64,000 bases of DNA from NCBI GenBank assembly GCA_965201045.1, contig OZ241746.1:5332001-5396000 (forward strand), given 5' to 3'. A program made the position numbers and the translations under genes. The notes below the pieces were generated by a model. It made no database searches. It was not told the DNA's origin and saw only the letters and a program-made list of their open reading frames with translations. Below, one piece after another: positions 28,976 through 39,118 of this stretch (the first letter of the stretch is position 1; each line of letters begins with the position of its first letter). Source of the DNA: JAPORK01 sp026710285 (GTDB taxonomy: Bacteria > Pseudomonadota > Gammaproteobacteria > Pseudomonadales > Endozoicomonadaceae).

Positions 28976-30226
28976 ATGCAAAAGCTAAATAATAAACGGA
29001 TTATTGTTGGCATCACAGGAGGAATTGCGGCTTATAAAGCAGCCGAGCTGGTCAGGTTATTACGCCGTTATGGCGCTAATGTACGTGTTGTAATGACACA
29101 GTCTGCCTCTGAATTTATTACACCTCTGACACTACAAGCGTTATCAGGCAATCCTGTACACACCAGTTTACTTGATACCGAAGCTGAAGCAGCAATGGGA
29201 CATATTGAACTTGCCCGCTGGGCAGATGCAGTGGTTATTGCACCTGCTTCAGCTAATTTTATTGCGCAGATGACCGCAGGTCTTGCCGGTGAATTACTCT
29301 ACGCCATTGTGCTGGCTACCTGTGCACCCGTTTGTATTGTTCCTGCAATGAATAAGGTAATGTGGGAAAATAAAGCAACTCAGGATAATATACTTAGGCT
29401 GCGACAACGGCAGATCAAAATTTTTTATCCGGTCCGGGGTGAACAGGCTTGTGGCGATATAGGTTTTGGGCGTATGCCGGAACCTGAAACCATCGCACAA
29501 AAATTAACCACCCTTTTTCAGCCAGGTTTACTTGATGGAAAGCAAGTTTTAATCACAGCAGGACCCACCAGAGAAAAAATTGATCCGGTGCGGTATCTTT
29601 CTAATAACAGCTCAGGTAAAATGGGATTTGCACTGACCAGTGCAGCCGTTGAAGCAGGTGCCAGTGTTACCCTGATAGCAGGTCCGGTATCTCAGCGTAC
29701 ACCAGAACGTGTCAGACGCATTGATGTAGAAAGCGCAGTTGAGATGCAACAAGCTGTTTTAAAAGTAATTAATACTCAAACACAGGATATTTTTATAGCC
29801 TGTGCTGCGGTTGCAGATTATCGTCCACAGCAGGTAATGAAAACCAAAATAAAAAAAACATTATCTAGCCCTGAAGAGACACTCACACTACAACTTACAC
29901 TTAACCCGGATATTCTCATGAGTGTTGCAGCATTGCAACAGCATGTTCCGTTTCTGGTAGGTTTTGCCGCAGAAACAGATGATTTGATGGCAAATGCAAA
30001 AGAAAAAATGCGCAGAAAAAACCTTGATATGATTATTCTCAATGATGTGGCAAACCCTGCGATTGGGTTCAACAGTGACAATAATGCAGTCACAGTTCTG
30101 GGTCAGGCGCTTTCTCTGAAGCTGCCGGTTATGTCTAAACAGGCGCTGAGTCGAAAATTAATTAGTCTGATCGCTGAGGCTTATGCCAGGAAAGTACCTG
30201 TCGGTAAAAAGACTTCTCCTACGTAG
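28976..30226 (+). CDS. coaBC: Phosphopantothenoylcysteine synthetase/decarboxylase
   Basis: 416 residues from ATG 28976, chosen over an earlier in-frame ATG because TTAAGG lies 6 bases upstream and the protein then starts as usual (NKRIIVGITGGIAAYKAAEL). It makes 4'-phosphopantetheine for coenzyme A in two steps. The FMN decarboxylase half shows PASANFIAQMTAGLA, PAMNKVMW and ACGDIGFGRM with its Cys. The synthetase half begins near residue 185 (VLITAGPTREKIDPVRYLSNNSSGKMG), with AAVADYRP further on. panD in this window works earlier in the same pathway. Confidence 0.97.
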   Translation: MQKLNNKRIIVGITGGIAAYKAAELVRLLRRYGANVRVVMTQSASEFITPLTLQALSGNPVHTSLLDTEAEAAMGHIELARWADAVVIAPASANFIAQMTAGLAGELLYAIVLATCAPVCIVPAMNKVMWENKATQDNILRLRQRQIKIFYPVRGEQACGDIGFGRMPEPETIAQKLTTLFQPGLLDGKQVLITAGPTREKIDPVRYLSNNSSGKMGFALTSAAVEAGASVTLIAGPVSQRTPERVRRIDVESAVEMQQAVLKVINTQTQDIFIACAAVADYRPQQVMKTKIKKTLSSPEETLTLQLTLNPDILMSVAALQQHVPFLVGFAAETDDLMANAKEKMRRKNLDMIILNDVANPAIGFNSDNNAVTVLGQALSLKLPVMSKQALSRKLISLIAEAYARKVPVGKKTSPT

Positions 30227-30361
30227 TTGTTTTTATAAAGCAGCCTGTTTTAGTTCTCTGATTATTTAGAACCCATCATTTTGTCATTGAATAAATTACT
30301 ATAGAATAGGTGTATACAATATACTTCCTTTTATAAATTAACTTTCAGGTATGGATTTTTC

Positions 30362-31246
30362 GTGAAAAACTCTGATAAGACCAAAGTAAAAGAGCGTTTA
30401 TTCGCTGGTTTGCAATATTTATTCCCACAACATACTATCTCACGCTTAGCAGGTTTGATAGGAGATCATCCGTCACCGGTTATCAGGGATACACTGATAA
30501 AATGGTGGATAAAAAAATATAATGTCGCTATGGATGAGGCATTGCATGAAGATATCGCCAGCTATAAGAGTTTTAACGATTTTTTTACCCGCAGCCTGAA
30601 ACCGGAAGCAAGACCGTTACCTGAAGACCAGCGTGTTATCGTCTCTCCTGCTGACGGCACAGTCAGTCAACTTGGAAATATTACATCAGGACGTATTGTT
30701 CAGGCCAAAGGGTTTGATTTTTCCATTGAAGAGCTGTGCGGTGCAGATGATACGCTGACAAAAACTTTCAGTAGCGGTTTATTTGGAACTATTTATCTTT
30801 CTCCGGGGGATTATCACAGAGTCCACATGCCCTGCACCGGAGAATTGCAAAAAATGATTTATATTCCGGGCAGACTTTTTTCTGTTAATGATGTATGTAA
30901 CCAACGCATTCCCCGGCTGTTTGCCCGCAATGAACGAATTGTTTGCCTGTTTGATACCGATTATGGTCCAATGGCTATCGTTATGGTTGGTGCGCTTATT
31001 GTTGGAAGTATAGAAACCGTCTGGCAGGGTGAAGTTACGCCGGTGCGGCGCAAACAAAAAGTATATGATTATGTTGATGAACCAAAAGCTTCTGTTATCA
31101 TTAAGCGAGGCGATGAAATGGGACGTTTTAAACTCGGATCAACCGTTATTGTACTGTTTGCCAGAGATAACATCTGCCCGGAAGAAACGTTAAATCCTAG
31201 CAGTAAAATACAGCTTGGGCAACCATTTGCATACCCTGACCATTAA
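30362..31246 (+). CDS. psd: Phosphatidylserine decarboxylase proenzyme
   Basis: 294 residues from a GTG start; the nearby ATG at 30351 hits a stop within five codons. It makes phosphatidylethanolamine at the inner membrane. The self-cleavage motif LGST lies near residues 258-261 and yields a pyruvoyl group on the small chain. Other motifs: FNDFFTRSLKPEARP, SPADGTVSQLG, YLSPGDYHRVHMP, VGALIVGSIE. It lies ~135 bases after coaBC, with glyA ~70 bases on. Confidence 0.97.
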   Translation: MKNSDKTKVKERLFAGLQYLFPQHTISRLAGLIGDHPSPVIRDTLIKWWIKKYNVAMDEALHEDIASYKSFNDFFTRSLKPEARPLPEDQRVIVSPADGTVSQLGNITSGRIVQAKGFDFSIEELCGADDTLTKTFSSGLFGTIYLSPGDYHRVHMPCTGELQKMIYIPGRLFSVNDVCNQRIPRLFARNERIVCLFDTDYGPMAIVMVGALIVGSIETVWQGEVTPVRRKQKVYDYVDEPKASVIIKRGDEMGRFKLGSTVIVLFARDNICPEETLNPSSKIQLGQPFAYPDH

Positions 31247-31318
31247 AGGCAGATGGCCTGATTTATTAAAACAAACCTTGTTTATTACCAAAAACACACT
31301 GCTGTGGAGAAAATATAA

Positions 31319-32578
31319 GTGTTATTAAAAAATAAAGATATTCATGATGCAGACCACGAACTTGCTAGCGCTTTAGATGCCGAAAATCAACGTCAGGAAG
31401 AACATATAGAGTTAATTGCCTCTGAAAATTATGCCAGCCCTCAGGTTATGGCATTACAGGGCAGTCAGTTAACGAATAAATATGCTGAAGGCTACCCGGG
31501 AAAACGTTATTATGGTGGCTGTGAACATGTTGATGTAATCGAGCAGTTAGCTATTGACCGAGCTAAAAAATTATTTGGTGCAAATTACGCTAATGTCCAG
31601 CCACATTCTGGCTCTCAAGCAAATGCAGCGGCTTTTATGGCGCTGATGCAACCGGGTGATACTTTTCTGGGTATGAGCTTGGCGCACGGAGGTCATTTGA
31701 CACATGGCGCAACAGTTAATTTTTCAGGACGTATATATAATGCAGTGCAGTACGGTATTGATGCCAATGGCTGTATTGATTATGATGCCATTGCAACATT
31801 AGCTCATGAACATCAGCCTAAATTGATTGTAGCTGGTTTTTCAGCTTACTCTGGTCTGGTTGACTGGGCTTTATTCAGATCTATTGCCGATCGTGTTAAT
31901 GCGCGACTCCTGGTCGATATGGCGCATGTTGCAGGTCTTGTTGCAGCTGGAGTTTACCCTTCTCCTGTTCCTCATGCACATGTAGTCACCTCAACAACAC
32001 ATAAAACACTGGCAGGTCCAAGAGGCGGAATTATTTTATCCGGCAGTGATGACACAGATTTACATAAAAAACTTAATTTTGCAGTGTTTCCTGAATCACA
32101 GGGCGGACCTTTGTGTCATATTATTGCAGCAAAGGCTGCCTGTTTTAGAGAGGCTATGACCGAAGAATTTATCCATTATCAGGAACAGGTTCTTATCAAT
32201 GCAAAAGCAATGGCAGCCACATTGCAGCAAAATGGTTTTAAAGTTATTTCTGGCGGCACCCAAAATCACCTATTATTGCTGGATTTTACTGATCGTGATT
32301 TTACCGGAAAAGAGGCTGAAGCTGCTTTAGTAAAAGCACATATTACAGCCAATAAAAATACGGTTCCTAATGATCCCCGCTCACCTTTTATCACCAGTGG
32401 TCTGCGCATAGGAACACCTGCCATTACACGGCGTGGATTTAAGGAAGCACAGGTACAACAAGTAGCGCTTATGATAAAAGAAGTGTTGGACAATATAAAG
32501 GATGAAGCGACAATCAAAAAGGTACAGCAAGAAGTAAAAGCCTTATGCAGCGCCTATCCTGTTTATCATTCGTTGTAG
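31319..32578 (+). CDS. glyA: Serine hydroxymethyltransferase
   Basis: 419 residues from GTG 31319 with GGAG about 10 bases upstream. It is a PLP enzyme converting serine and tetrahydrofolate to glycine and methylene-THF. Motifs: HIELIASENYASPQVM, NKYAEGYPGKRYYGGCE, VQPHSGSQAN, and the PLP-lysine site TTHKTLAGPRGG near residue 228, then GLRIGTPAITRRGF. Length is standard. Confidence 0.98.
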   Translation: MLLKNKDIHDADHELASALDAENQRQEEHIELIASENYASPQVMALQGSQLTNKYAEGYPGKRYYGGCEHVDVIEQLAIDRAKKLFGANYANVQPHSGSQANAAAFMALMQPGDTFLGMSLAHGGHLTHGATVNFSGRIYNAVQYGIDANGCIDYDAIATLAHEHQPKLIVAGFSAYSGLVDWALFRSIADRVNARLLVDMAHVAGLVAAGVYPSPVPHAHVVTSTTHKTLAGPRGGIILSGSDDTDLHKKLNFAVFPESQGGPLCHIIAAKAACFREAMTEEFIHYQEQVLINAKAMAATLQQNGFKVISGGTQNHLLLLDFTDRDFTGKEAEAALVKAHITANKNTVPNDPRSPFITSGLRIGTPAITRRGFKEAQVQQVALMIKEVLDNIKDEATIKKVQQEVKALCSAYPVYHSL

Positions 32579-33093
32579 TAATTTGATGGTCAGGAAGTGG
32601 TATCATTATCAACTGATTTTGACCGTTTAACCCCAGCAGAGATAGTTATCATTGTTTTATCTCTGCGGCTATCAAGCTGTATAAACCTTATCAAACTGAT
32701 TTTTAATGCCAAAGCTTCTTATTGATTGTTACATCTGACTGGTTAAGTTACACTATAAATACGGTTAACTCATATCTTATCAAGCTAAACTTTTACTTTT
32801 CTGGTAAACAAAATTTAATTCAGCAAAACTTATCTATTGACAGTTTTTTTTTGGACTAAGTATAACCTGAAGACCTTGAAAAACAGAATTTTTTGTCTAA
32901 AAACTGATTTGAACTCCAAAACAAGAGTGATGCTTTTTACCCTCAACAGATAATATAGGCAATTAATAAAACCAGTCCGAAAATTTAATTTTTTCTGGCT
33001 GGTTTTATCAGTACATAAATTCTACTCAACTCTTTTTTTGAATATTTTTATTATCTTAAGTCTTTACACACATTTTATACCAGGAGATATAAG
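32579..33093. other. AT-rich intergenic region
   Basis: No gene is seen. CCAGCAGAGATAGTTATC...TTATCTCTGCGG (about 32634-32668) can form a hairpin with GCAGAGATA paired to TATCTCTGC. It lies ~60 bases after glyA and might be a terminator, though it has no T-run. AGGAGATATAAG is the ribosome-binding site of the gene at 33094. Confidence 0.4.
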
Positions 33094-34902
33094 ATGAAAA
33101 TCACGCAATCCGCCCCTCCAACTCCTGGTGCTATTTATAAAGAAGACGAAATCAAAGAAATAAAATCTGAAAAAAATGAAGGTTTAAAAGAGACTGTACA
33201 AAATTTTCTCGATGCTGAAGCCACTATGATGCTTACCGATGATGATGCAAAAAAAACATGTAAACATATTATTGAAGCGGTCCAAAAAGATCCGGGGTAT
33301 CTGGAAAGCTTAAAATCAAAAGATGAGTATTTATTAAATGGTAATCCAGTCTGTTTATCAGTAAATGATGAATATGGCAGAGAGATGATGCTACTTCCCC
33401 CTGATCCAAGGTTATCTGTTGAGAAATTTATAAAAGAGATGGAAGATTTTATACTGATGCTTGACAGTATAGACAGAGAAGATATTGAAGCTCAGAAATC
33501 AGAGATAAATGCAGACCTTTTAAAGAATTACCCTGCTGCAAAAACGCAGATTAATGATCTTTCAGATAGCATTCAAAATGATCACAGCCTGATAGCTGAG
33601 GCCGAATGTTCTTATGATGCTGATGGTAATGTGGATATTGATATAAAAGGCAGATATGAGAAGCTTGATGAGTGGTGCTCCTCTGTGCAATCATCATATG
33701 ATCACGAAAAAATAAATTTGCTGGAAGAATATAAACGTAAATCATTTGACCTATCGGGTAACGAAGATAAAATCTTTGATAATGAAACACCGGATGAAAG
33801 CGCAGAAGTTAACAGTGAAGATCAGAACATAAAAAGCCCGGAAGAAGTTGTCATTGAGAAATTATTTGATTTTTTACCGAATGAAGAAGACCAAACCTCT
33901 GATAATGAAACACCGGCTGAAAACGCAGAAGTTAACAGTGAAGATCAGAATATAGAAAGCCCGGAGGAAACTGTTATTCAGAAGGAATCACTTGATCCTT
34001 TATCTACTACTGGAGAAGATAAAACCTCTGATAATGCAACACCGGTTGAAAACGCAGAAGTTAACAGAACAGATCACTCTACAAAAAGTTCGGAAGGAGG
34101 TATTAATTTTTTACAGAAAACAAATATGAATAAATCACAGAAAAGCTCAATAATACAGCAACAATTACCCAACACACCTGATACCTTAAAAAAACCAGAA
34201 GAAACAGAGATAAATGAGTTTGTTTCCACTGCAACGGCTGATAAAACTAATGCCAGACCTAGACCTGACCAGATGCCACATCATAAGCCACTCCAAAAAG
34301 TACAAACACATCAGCCTGATAAAACACAAAACAAACAGATACATAAAAATCTTGAGACAGAAACCTTAAGAACTCAATTAAAAGCTCAATTAATGGAACT
34401 TTTTTCAGAAACTATAACTCACAAAGATCAGTACAGGGATCTTATAACACAAATTCTTAATGGTCCCAACGGAGAAATAAAAATAAGGAAGTTAATAGAT
34501 AAAGTTAATGAAAATGAAGATTATAATATAATACAGGAACTCAATAAAATCAGAAAACAACAACAAGACGCTATATCTAAAGATAAAAGGCAAGCAGTTC
34601 CTAAAGATGAATTTCAACCCCGCATAAAAGAAAGCAGTAAAACTGAACAGAAACCCAAACCTCTGACCACACAAGCAGCAATAGATGAAACTGTAAAATT
34701 AGCTTTGCGTCAAAAACCAGCCAGGGAAAGTAATAAGAGCTTTACAGACAAAATAGTTGGTCTTGTAAAAGGAATTATTGCTAACAAAGGATTAAAAGAA
34801 TTTGGAAGATTTTTATCTTTATTCAAAAAAAGACCGAGCATGAAAATAATGAACAAACTGAAAGAGATAGACAAAGAGATACGCCGCAGACCTGAAAAGT
34901 GA
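33094..34902 (+). CDS. Acidic repeat protein of unknown function (effector-like)
   Basis: 602 residues with an AGGAG site. There is no signal peptide and no membrane segment. The N-terminal ~220 residues are charged and helical (KETVQNFLDAEATMML, VEKFIKEMEDFILMLD). Residues ~225-340 hold three copies of a ~42-residue acidic unit containing DNETPxExAEVNSEDQN-like text. A Gln/Lys/Pro-rich linker follows, then a basic helical C-terminus (GRFLSLFKKRPSMKIMNKLKEI). I recognise no family. The repetitive, hydrophilic, signal-less build fits a type III or type IV effector, but there is no chaperone gene next to it. It stands alone. Confidence 0.75.
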   Translation: MKITQSAPPTPGAIYKEDEIKEIKSEKNEGLKETVQNFLDAEATMMLTDDDAKKTCKHIIEAVQKDPGYLESLKSKDEYLLNGNPVCLSVNDEYGREMMLLPPDPRLSVEKFIKEMEDFILMLDSIDREDIEAQKSEINADLLKNYPAAKTQINDLSDSIQNDHSLIAEAECSYDADGNVDIDIKGRYEKLDEWCSSVQSSYDHEKINLLEEYKRKSFDLSGNEDKIFDNETPDESAEVNSEDQNIKSPEEVVIEKLFDFLPNEEDQTSDNETPAENAEVNSEDQNIESPEETVIQKESLDPLSTTGEDKTSDNATPVENAEVNRTDHSTKSSEGGINFLQKTNMNKSQKSSIIQQQLPNTPDTLKKPEETEINEFVSTATADKTNARPRPDQMPHHKPLQKVQTHQPDKTQNKQIHKNLETETLRTQLKAQLMELFSETITHKDQYRDLITQILNGPNGEIKIRKLIDKVNENEDYNIIQELNKIRKQQQDAISKDKRQAVPKDEFQPRIKESSKTEQKPKPLTTQAAIDETVKLALRQKPARESNKSFTDKIVGLVKGIIANKGLKEFGRFLSLFKKRPSMKIMNKLKEIDKEIRRRPEK

Positions 34903-35191
34903 AGATCCTGCAAATAAGTTTGCGTAGCTGTTTATTTTTCTATGGTTGTAAAAAAACATGAAGACAGGCAATTATTAAACCAAAGATCCGAAAAAGCTGT
35001 GTTGCTAAAAAAGAGTCAGATCAATTAAGATTAAAGCTGATTTAAGTGATCCCGGTAAGACACTCATAAAAATCATAACAAAAGAAGTCTTATTATTCTT
35101 TTGATGGCAGGAAACTACAAAAAACCTGAAACTGAGAAAATGCGTATTTTTGACCAGAAATGTTCGTCGTGCACAATACATGTTGATTAAT

Positions 35192-35267
35192 TGGTGGGTC
35201 GTGTAGGATTCGAACCTACGACCAATTGGTTAAAAGCCAACTGCTCTGCCAACTGAGCTAACGACCC
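35192..35267 (-). tRNA. tRNA-Lys (UUU)
   Basis: On the minus strand GGGTCGT pairs with ACGACCC and CCA is encoded. The D arm (AGCTCAGTTGGCAGAGC), anticodon loop CTTTTAA with TTT, and T arm (GGTTCGAATCC) are standard. 76 bases with CCA. tRNA-Asn lies ~30 bases away in the same orientation. Confidence 0.97.
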
Positions 35268-35298
35268 GGAAAACCGCTTATTAAAAGTATAAATCTGA

Positions 35299-35374
35299 TG
35301 GCTCCCCGAACTGGACTCGAACCAGTGACCCAATGATTAACAGTCATTTGCTCTACCAACTGAGCTATCGGGGA
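35299..35374 (-). tRNA. tRNA-Asn (GUU)
   Basis: On the minus strand TCCCCGA pairs with TCGGGGA, the discriminator is G and CCA is encoded. Anticodon loop CTGTTAA with GTT; T loop TTCGAGT. 76 bases. Probably co-transcribed with tRNA-Lys downstream. Confidence 0.97.
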
Positions 35375-35659
35375 TAAACAGAAAGAAATAGTACTGATAA
35401 TATTTCAGTTTGTCAACAACTTTATAAATCTTATTGCATAATTATTAATTTTTAGATAATCCAATACAGTTTTTCAGACAATCCAATACAGCCGAAAGTT
35501 TCTAAAAGTCTGTCCATAATCTTTTCACAGATTAACATATTGATAGAAAGCTGCGGTTTTTCAGTTTTCCTTGATTGCATAGCACCACGATACGCCGAAA
35601 AACAAACACTTCCTGATTTCCCACCATTGCTATTTTCTGCAAAGAATTATGAACTAGCT

Positions 35660-36055
35660 CTAAATGTCTTGACATGATAGCTGTTGGACAGCAATACTAT
35701 TCGTAGTACGCACAACAGCATTTTTACTATTAAAATATAACATCGTGGGCTTGTGTAATAACATTTCTTCCGGTAATAAATGTGCATAAGCACAGATAAT
35801 CACACGATCACCTACTGATGCTTTACGAGCTGCTGCTCCGTTGAGAGAAATAATACCAGATCCTGCTTCTGCCCGAATAATATAAGTTGTCAAACGCTCA
35901 CCGTTATCTTTGTTGTAGATTTGAATCTGTTCAAACTCACGAAGACCCGTCATTTTAAGCCAGTTTTCATCAATTGCACAAGAACCGTCATAATTAAGCT
36001 CTGAATGTGTGACAGTTACCATATGTAACTTAGCCTTCAATACTACATTAAACAT
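35660..36055 (-). CDS. panD: Aspartate 1-decarboxylase proenzyme
   Basis: 131 residues. It makes beta-alanine for pantothenate and coenzyme A. The self-processing site Gly24-Ser25 is present (NYDGSCAID), with catalytic Lys9, Arg54 and Tyr58 in place. AAAGGTG precedes the ATG. It is not next to panB or panC here. Confidence 0.96.
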   Translation of the reverse strand: MFNVVLKAKLHMVTVTHSELNYDGSCAIDENWLKMTGLREFEQIQIYNKDNGERLTTYIIRAEAGSGIISLNGAAARKASVGDRVIICAYAHLLPEEMLLHKPTMLYFNSKNAVVRTTNSIAVQQLSCQDI

Positions 36056-36112
36056 TTATTCACCTTTGTTAAATAAAAATTATTTATCACTCAGCAATAT
36101 TAATTTATTTCT

Positions 36113-36353
36113 TTGACTTCCTCCTCTTCCTGAAGGAAGGGGATTCCTAATTCACAGGGAACAGCTAATTCAACAAAAAAAGTTACACGGGTCTTACATT
36201 TTTAAAGGCTTCAACCGCCAGCCCGGCGGTAAATTCATGTTTTGCATTTTAACACGAAAAATGAAAAGGACAACAATTAAAATAGAAAACCTGTAAAAAT
36301 ATACTTGTCACCTTATATCCCTGCCCTGAAGGATAAGGTTTTACGGTATGCGG
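36113..36353. repeat. IS200/IS605-like palindrome-ended remnant
   Basis: The left side has CTTCCTGAAGGAAG in the context GACTTCCTCCTC...GGGGATTCC, the usual subterminal hairpin of IS605/IS1341 elements. The right side has CCTTATATCCCTGCCCTGAAGGATAAGG, the other usual hairpin. No transposase or TnpB frame remains between them. The ~240-base size fits a non-autonomous derivative. Family assignment is from remembered consensus sequences. Confidence 0.5.
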
Positions 36354-36371
36354 GATAAATTTTGTTGACCA

Positions 36372-38633
36372 CTACATAAATAACATCAATGCCCCGGATC
36401 TATTTTCAGATGAATCATTATCAATAAAATCTGATTGTTCACCGTTGTCGTCTTGAATACTATCGATTTTATCATTTAAACTTTCAGGCATAACAGTCAT
36501 TGATTCTGGGTTTAATGCTTCATTCAACCTACTGACTGATATTCGTTGCAATTTACTGTTTTTTTCTGCCATATTTCCTAATAAATGTTTAAATTCTTCA
36601 GCATTAGGGTTAGATCTCTTGATCAGATCAAAAGCAGTTTTGTGTTTTGATGCCTCTTTATATACATCAATGGGTAGACAACTTAAAGTATCTAAAATAT
36701 TCAGTTTTTTCATCATCACTGCTAAATGAATTGGTGCCAACGCTTTCCCTTTACCGTTTTTCAAGTAGCCTTTATATGTTGCCAAATTAGGATTAAGTCC
36801 TTCTATCTTACATATCCTTTGCAGCATATATGAGTCTCCTAATAAAATAGCACGATCAATGATTTTTGCACCATCCTTTGTATCTGAACTATTAACCTTA
36901 AGATTTGTATGTTTTATTAACTTGTCGAAAAGGTCATAACAATGGTTTTCCATTGCAACATGAATAGCTGACTCTATATCAATCATGGGGTTTTCAAGAA
37001 ATTTTTCAATAATATCTTCATAATCCTCATTAATGTTATTCAAGATTGCCGTCGCCAGAGGCGTTAATCTCAGCCGGGTATTTCTAATTTTTGGATTAAG
37101 ATCACATTTACTTTTGATTAACCACTTAACAAAATCCTTACGACCCTCGGCTGCTGCCAGGTGTAAGGCTGTTTCACCTATATTTGTTGTGGCATCGCGA
37201 TCAATATAATGAGATGAAAGAAGTAAGGCAAAACAAAATGCACTACCATGGACAGTCGCAAAGTGGAGGAGATTATAACCATTAGCAAGTTTTAAATCGT
37301 TGAGACCGGTTTTATCATTACAATAATACGGCTTCAATTCATTAAAAGTTCCGCTAAAATCATAATATACTGCAAAAAAAGGAGCTGTCCACTTATACTT
37401 ATCGTCAGTTACATAAAGATCAAGTTTATTGGTTTTTCTATTTGTTCCCTTGGACAATATTTGATAAACCATTTCTTTTTTATTTAATATCACCGCAAGA
37501 ATAAGTGAATTGAACTCTCTATACTCGAATACGGATTGATTCAAATTAACTGCTTCATTTGAAGCCAATCTTTTTACAATATTTATTTGATCTGATAAAA
37601 TTGCAACACCAAGATAAGATATCATTTCGATATCTTTTGGAGTAAAGTCTATATCATTTTGATATTTCAGCTTAGATTGTATCTCCTCACTAACTTCAAC
37701 TCTTTTATTAAAATTAAAACCTTTTTTTATAGCCTTCTTAATGATTTTTACATCTCCGGTAAGACAAGCATTTAAAATTTCTTGAGATTCTTTGTCAGAT
37801 TTGCTAGATTTAGAACGAAATAAATGACCTAAATGACGAAAAGAATTCCTATTCGATCTGGATTTTTTAGGCTGAAGAGACGGGCTGTCAGTAGTACTGG
37901 TATCTTGATCAGAATCAGCATCAGAATCAGCATCAGAATCAGCATCAGAAGCAACATCAGAAGCAACATCAGAAGCAACATCAGAATCAGCACCGTTGAC
38001 ATCGTCATCATCGATTTTACTGGTTCCAGCAACCTTATCAGTTTCATTAAAAACTTCTTGAGGTTTGGTTTTGTCAGATTTGCTAAATTTAGAACGAAAT
38101 AAATGACCTAAATGACGAAAAGGATTCCTATTCGATCTGGATTTTTTAGGCTGAAGAGATGGGCTGTCAGTAGTACTGGCATATTGATTAGCAACAGCAT
38201 CAACATCAAAATCAACACCATAAAAAACAGCATCAGAATCAGCACCGTTGACATCATCATCGGTTTTACTGATTCCATCAACCCTATCAGCTTCATCAGC
38301 TTTATTTAAAACTTCTTGAGGTTCTTTGCCAGATTTGCTAAATTTTTTAGACTGAAGAGATGGGCTGTCAGCAGTACTGGTATATTGATCAGCAACAGCA
38401 TCAAAATCAACATTAACATCAAAAACAATATCAGAATTAGCACCGTTAACATCGTCATCATCGGTTTTACTGATTCCACCAACCTTATCAGCTTCATCAA
38501 CTTTATTATATACATTTTGACTTGATTGTGAACCAGCTGATTCATTATCAGCTGCAAATATAAAAGCATTGAATAGCATTATTAAAGCAAATAAAAGTGT
38601 GCTCTGACGTATAAATGACAATTTATGATACAT
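36372..38633 (-). CDS. Secreted ankyrin-repeat protein with repeated N-terminal modules
   Basis: 753 residues with a signal peptide (TLLFALIMLFNAFIFAADN) and AAAGGAA before the ATG. Residues ~30-285 are three diverged copies of a module: acidic text (DxVNGADSD), then STTDSPSLQPKKS, and in two copies a basic patch SRSNRNxFRHLGHLFRS. The third copy holds a run of short Ser-Asp/Ala-Asp repeats (bases 37914-37990). Ankyrin-like repeats follow: LGVAILSDQINIVKRL, NGYNLLHFATVHGSAFCFALLLSS, GETALHLAAAEGRKDFVKWLI, TPLATAILNN and PIHLAVMMKKLNIL. Ankyrin proteins bind other proteins and are common in host-associated bacteria. The target is unknown. Confidence 0.85.
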   Translation of the reverse strand: MYHKLSFIRQSTLLFALIMLFNAFIFAADNESAGSQSSQNVYNKVDEADKVGGISKTDDDDVNGANSDIVFDVNVDFDAVADQYTSTADSPSLQSKKFSKSGKEPQEVLNKADEADRVDGISKTDDDVNGADSDAVFYGVDFDVDAVANQYASTTDSPSLQPKKSRSNRNPFRHLGHLFRSKFSKSDKTKPQEVFNETDKVAGTSKIDDDDVNGADSDVASDVASDVASDADSDADSDADSDQDTSTTDSPSLQPKKSRSNRNSFRHLGHLFRSKSSKSDKESQEILNACLTGDVKIIKKAIKKGFNFNKRVEVSEEIQSKLKYQNDIDFTPKDIEMISYLGVAILSDQINIVKRLASNEAVNLNQSVFEYREFNSLILAVILNKKEMVYQILSKGTNRKTNKLDLYVTDDKYKWTAPFFAVYYDFSGTFNELKPYYCNDKTGLNDLKLANGYNLLHFATVHGSAFCFALLLSSHYIDRDATTNIGETALHLAAAEGRKDFVKWLIKSKCDLNPKIRNTRLRLTPLATAILNNINEDYEDIIEKFLENPMIDIESAIHVAMENHCYDLFDKLIKHTNLKVNSSDTKDGAKIIDRAILLGDSYMLQRICKIEGLNPNLATYKGYLKNGKGKALAPIHLAVMMKKLNILDTLSCLPIDVYKEASKHKTAFDLIKRSNPNAEEFKHLLGNMAEKNSKLQRISVSRLNEALNPESMTVMPESLNDKIDSIQDDNGEQSDFIDNDSSENRSGALMLFM

Positions 38634-39118
38634 AACAATTCCTTTATTTTTATCATATTAAAATCAATAGGTTGTCAGAAGATGAGTATTTCAAAAAATT
38701 GATCAGCTCGCAAGAAGTTTCCATTGCGTAGAAACAAATTCTCATAAGTTATCTGAAAATATAATTTAAACTGTAGCTGTTAACTGATCTCACACACTGT
38801 ACGATTTTAGATGCTTGAATTCATTAGCATCAACGTCCGGTATACCAGATGTGCTAATAATCAAACCCGTCATATTATTGAAACTACAACGTGTAGTATG
38901 ACGAAATGGCTCCCACTAATCACCCATACTCTTATGCATGAGTTTTTAGCCAAACATGGAAAAGATCTTGAAATTTATCACAGACAAACTCTGATTAGGA
39001 ATTTTTAATTAAATAATAAAAGTTTTTTCTTTTAATCGACTGATGCTGAAATACCCCCCGTCATTTCCTGTCTCTTAGCCCAAACATTTCATACCTAAAA
39101 GAGATTTTTAGCATGTTT
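38634..39118. other. Intergenic region with a MITE end fragment
   Basis: I support no gene; the 65-codon frame at 38811-39008 has no ribosome-binding site or family. At 39079 the sequence CCCAAACATTTCATACCTAA matches the end of the TTAA-type MITE, followed by AAGAGATTTTTA. The element breaks off where the inverted repeat at 39119 begins, so one element may have landed in another. Confidence 0.45.

Noticed and set aside
37905..37995. Regular short repeats that could suggest a CRISPR array
   Set aside because: Units are 9-15 bases without spacers and lie inside a coding frame as Ser-Asp/Ala-Asp repeats.
37829..38569. Several long frames on both strands over the ankyrin gene's N-terminal repeats
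   Set aside because: They are produced by the short in-frame repeats of the real gene (all three frames stay open) and consist of Ile/Ser or Leu/Met runs.
38811..39008. 65-codon plus-strand frame
   Set aside because: No ribosome-binding site, no family, and it lies in a repeat-rich gap.
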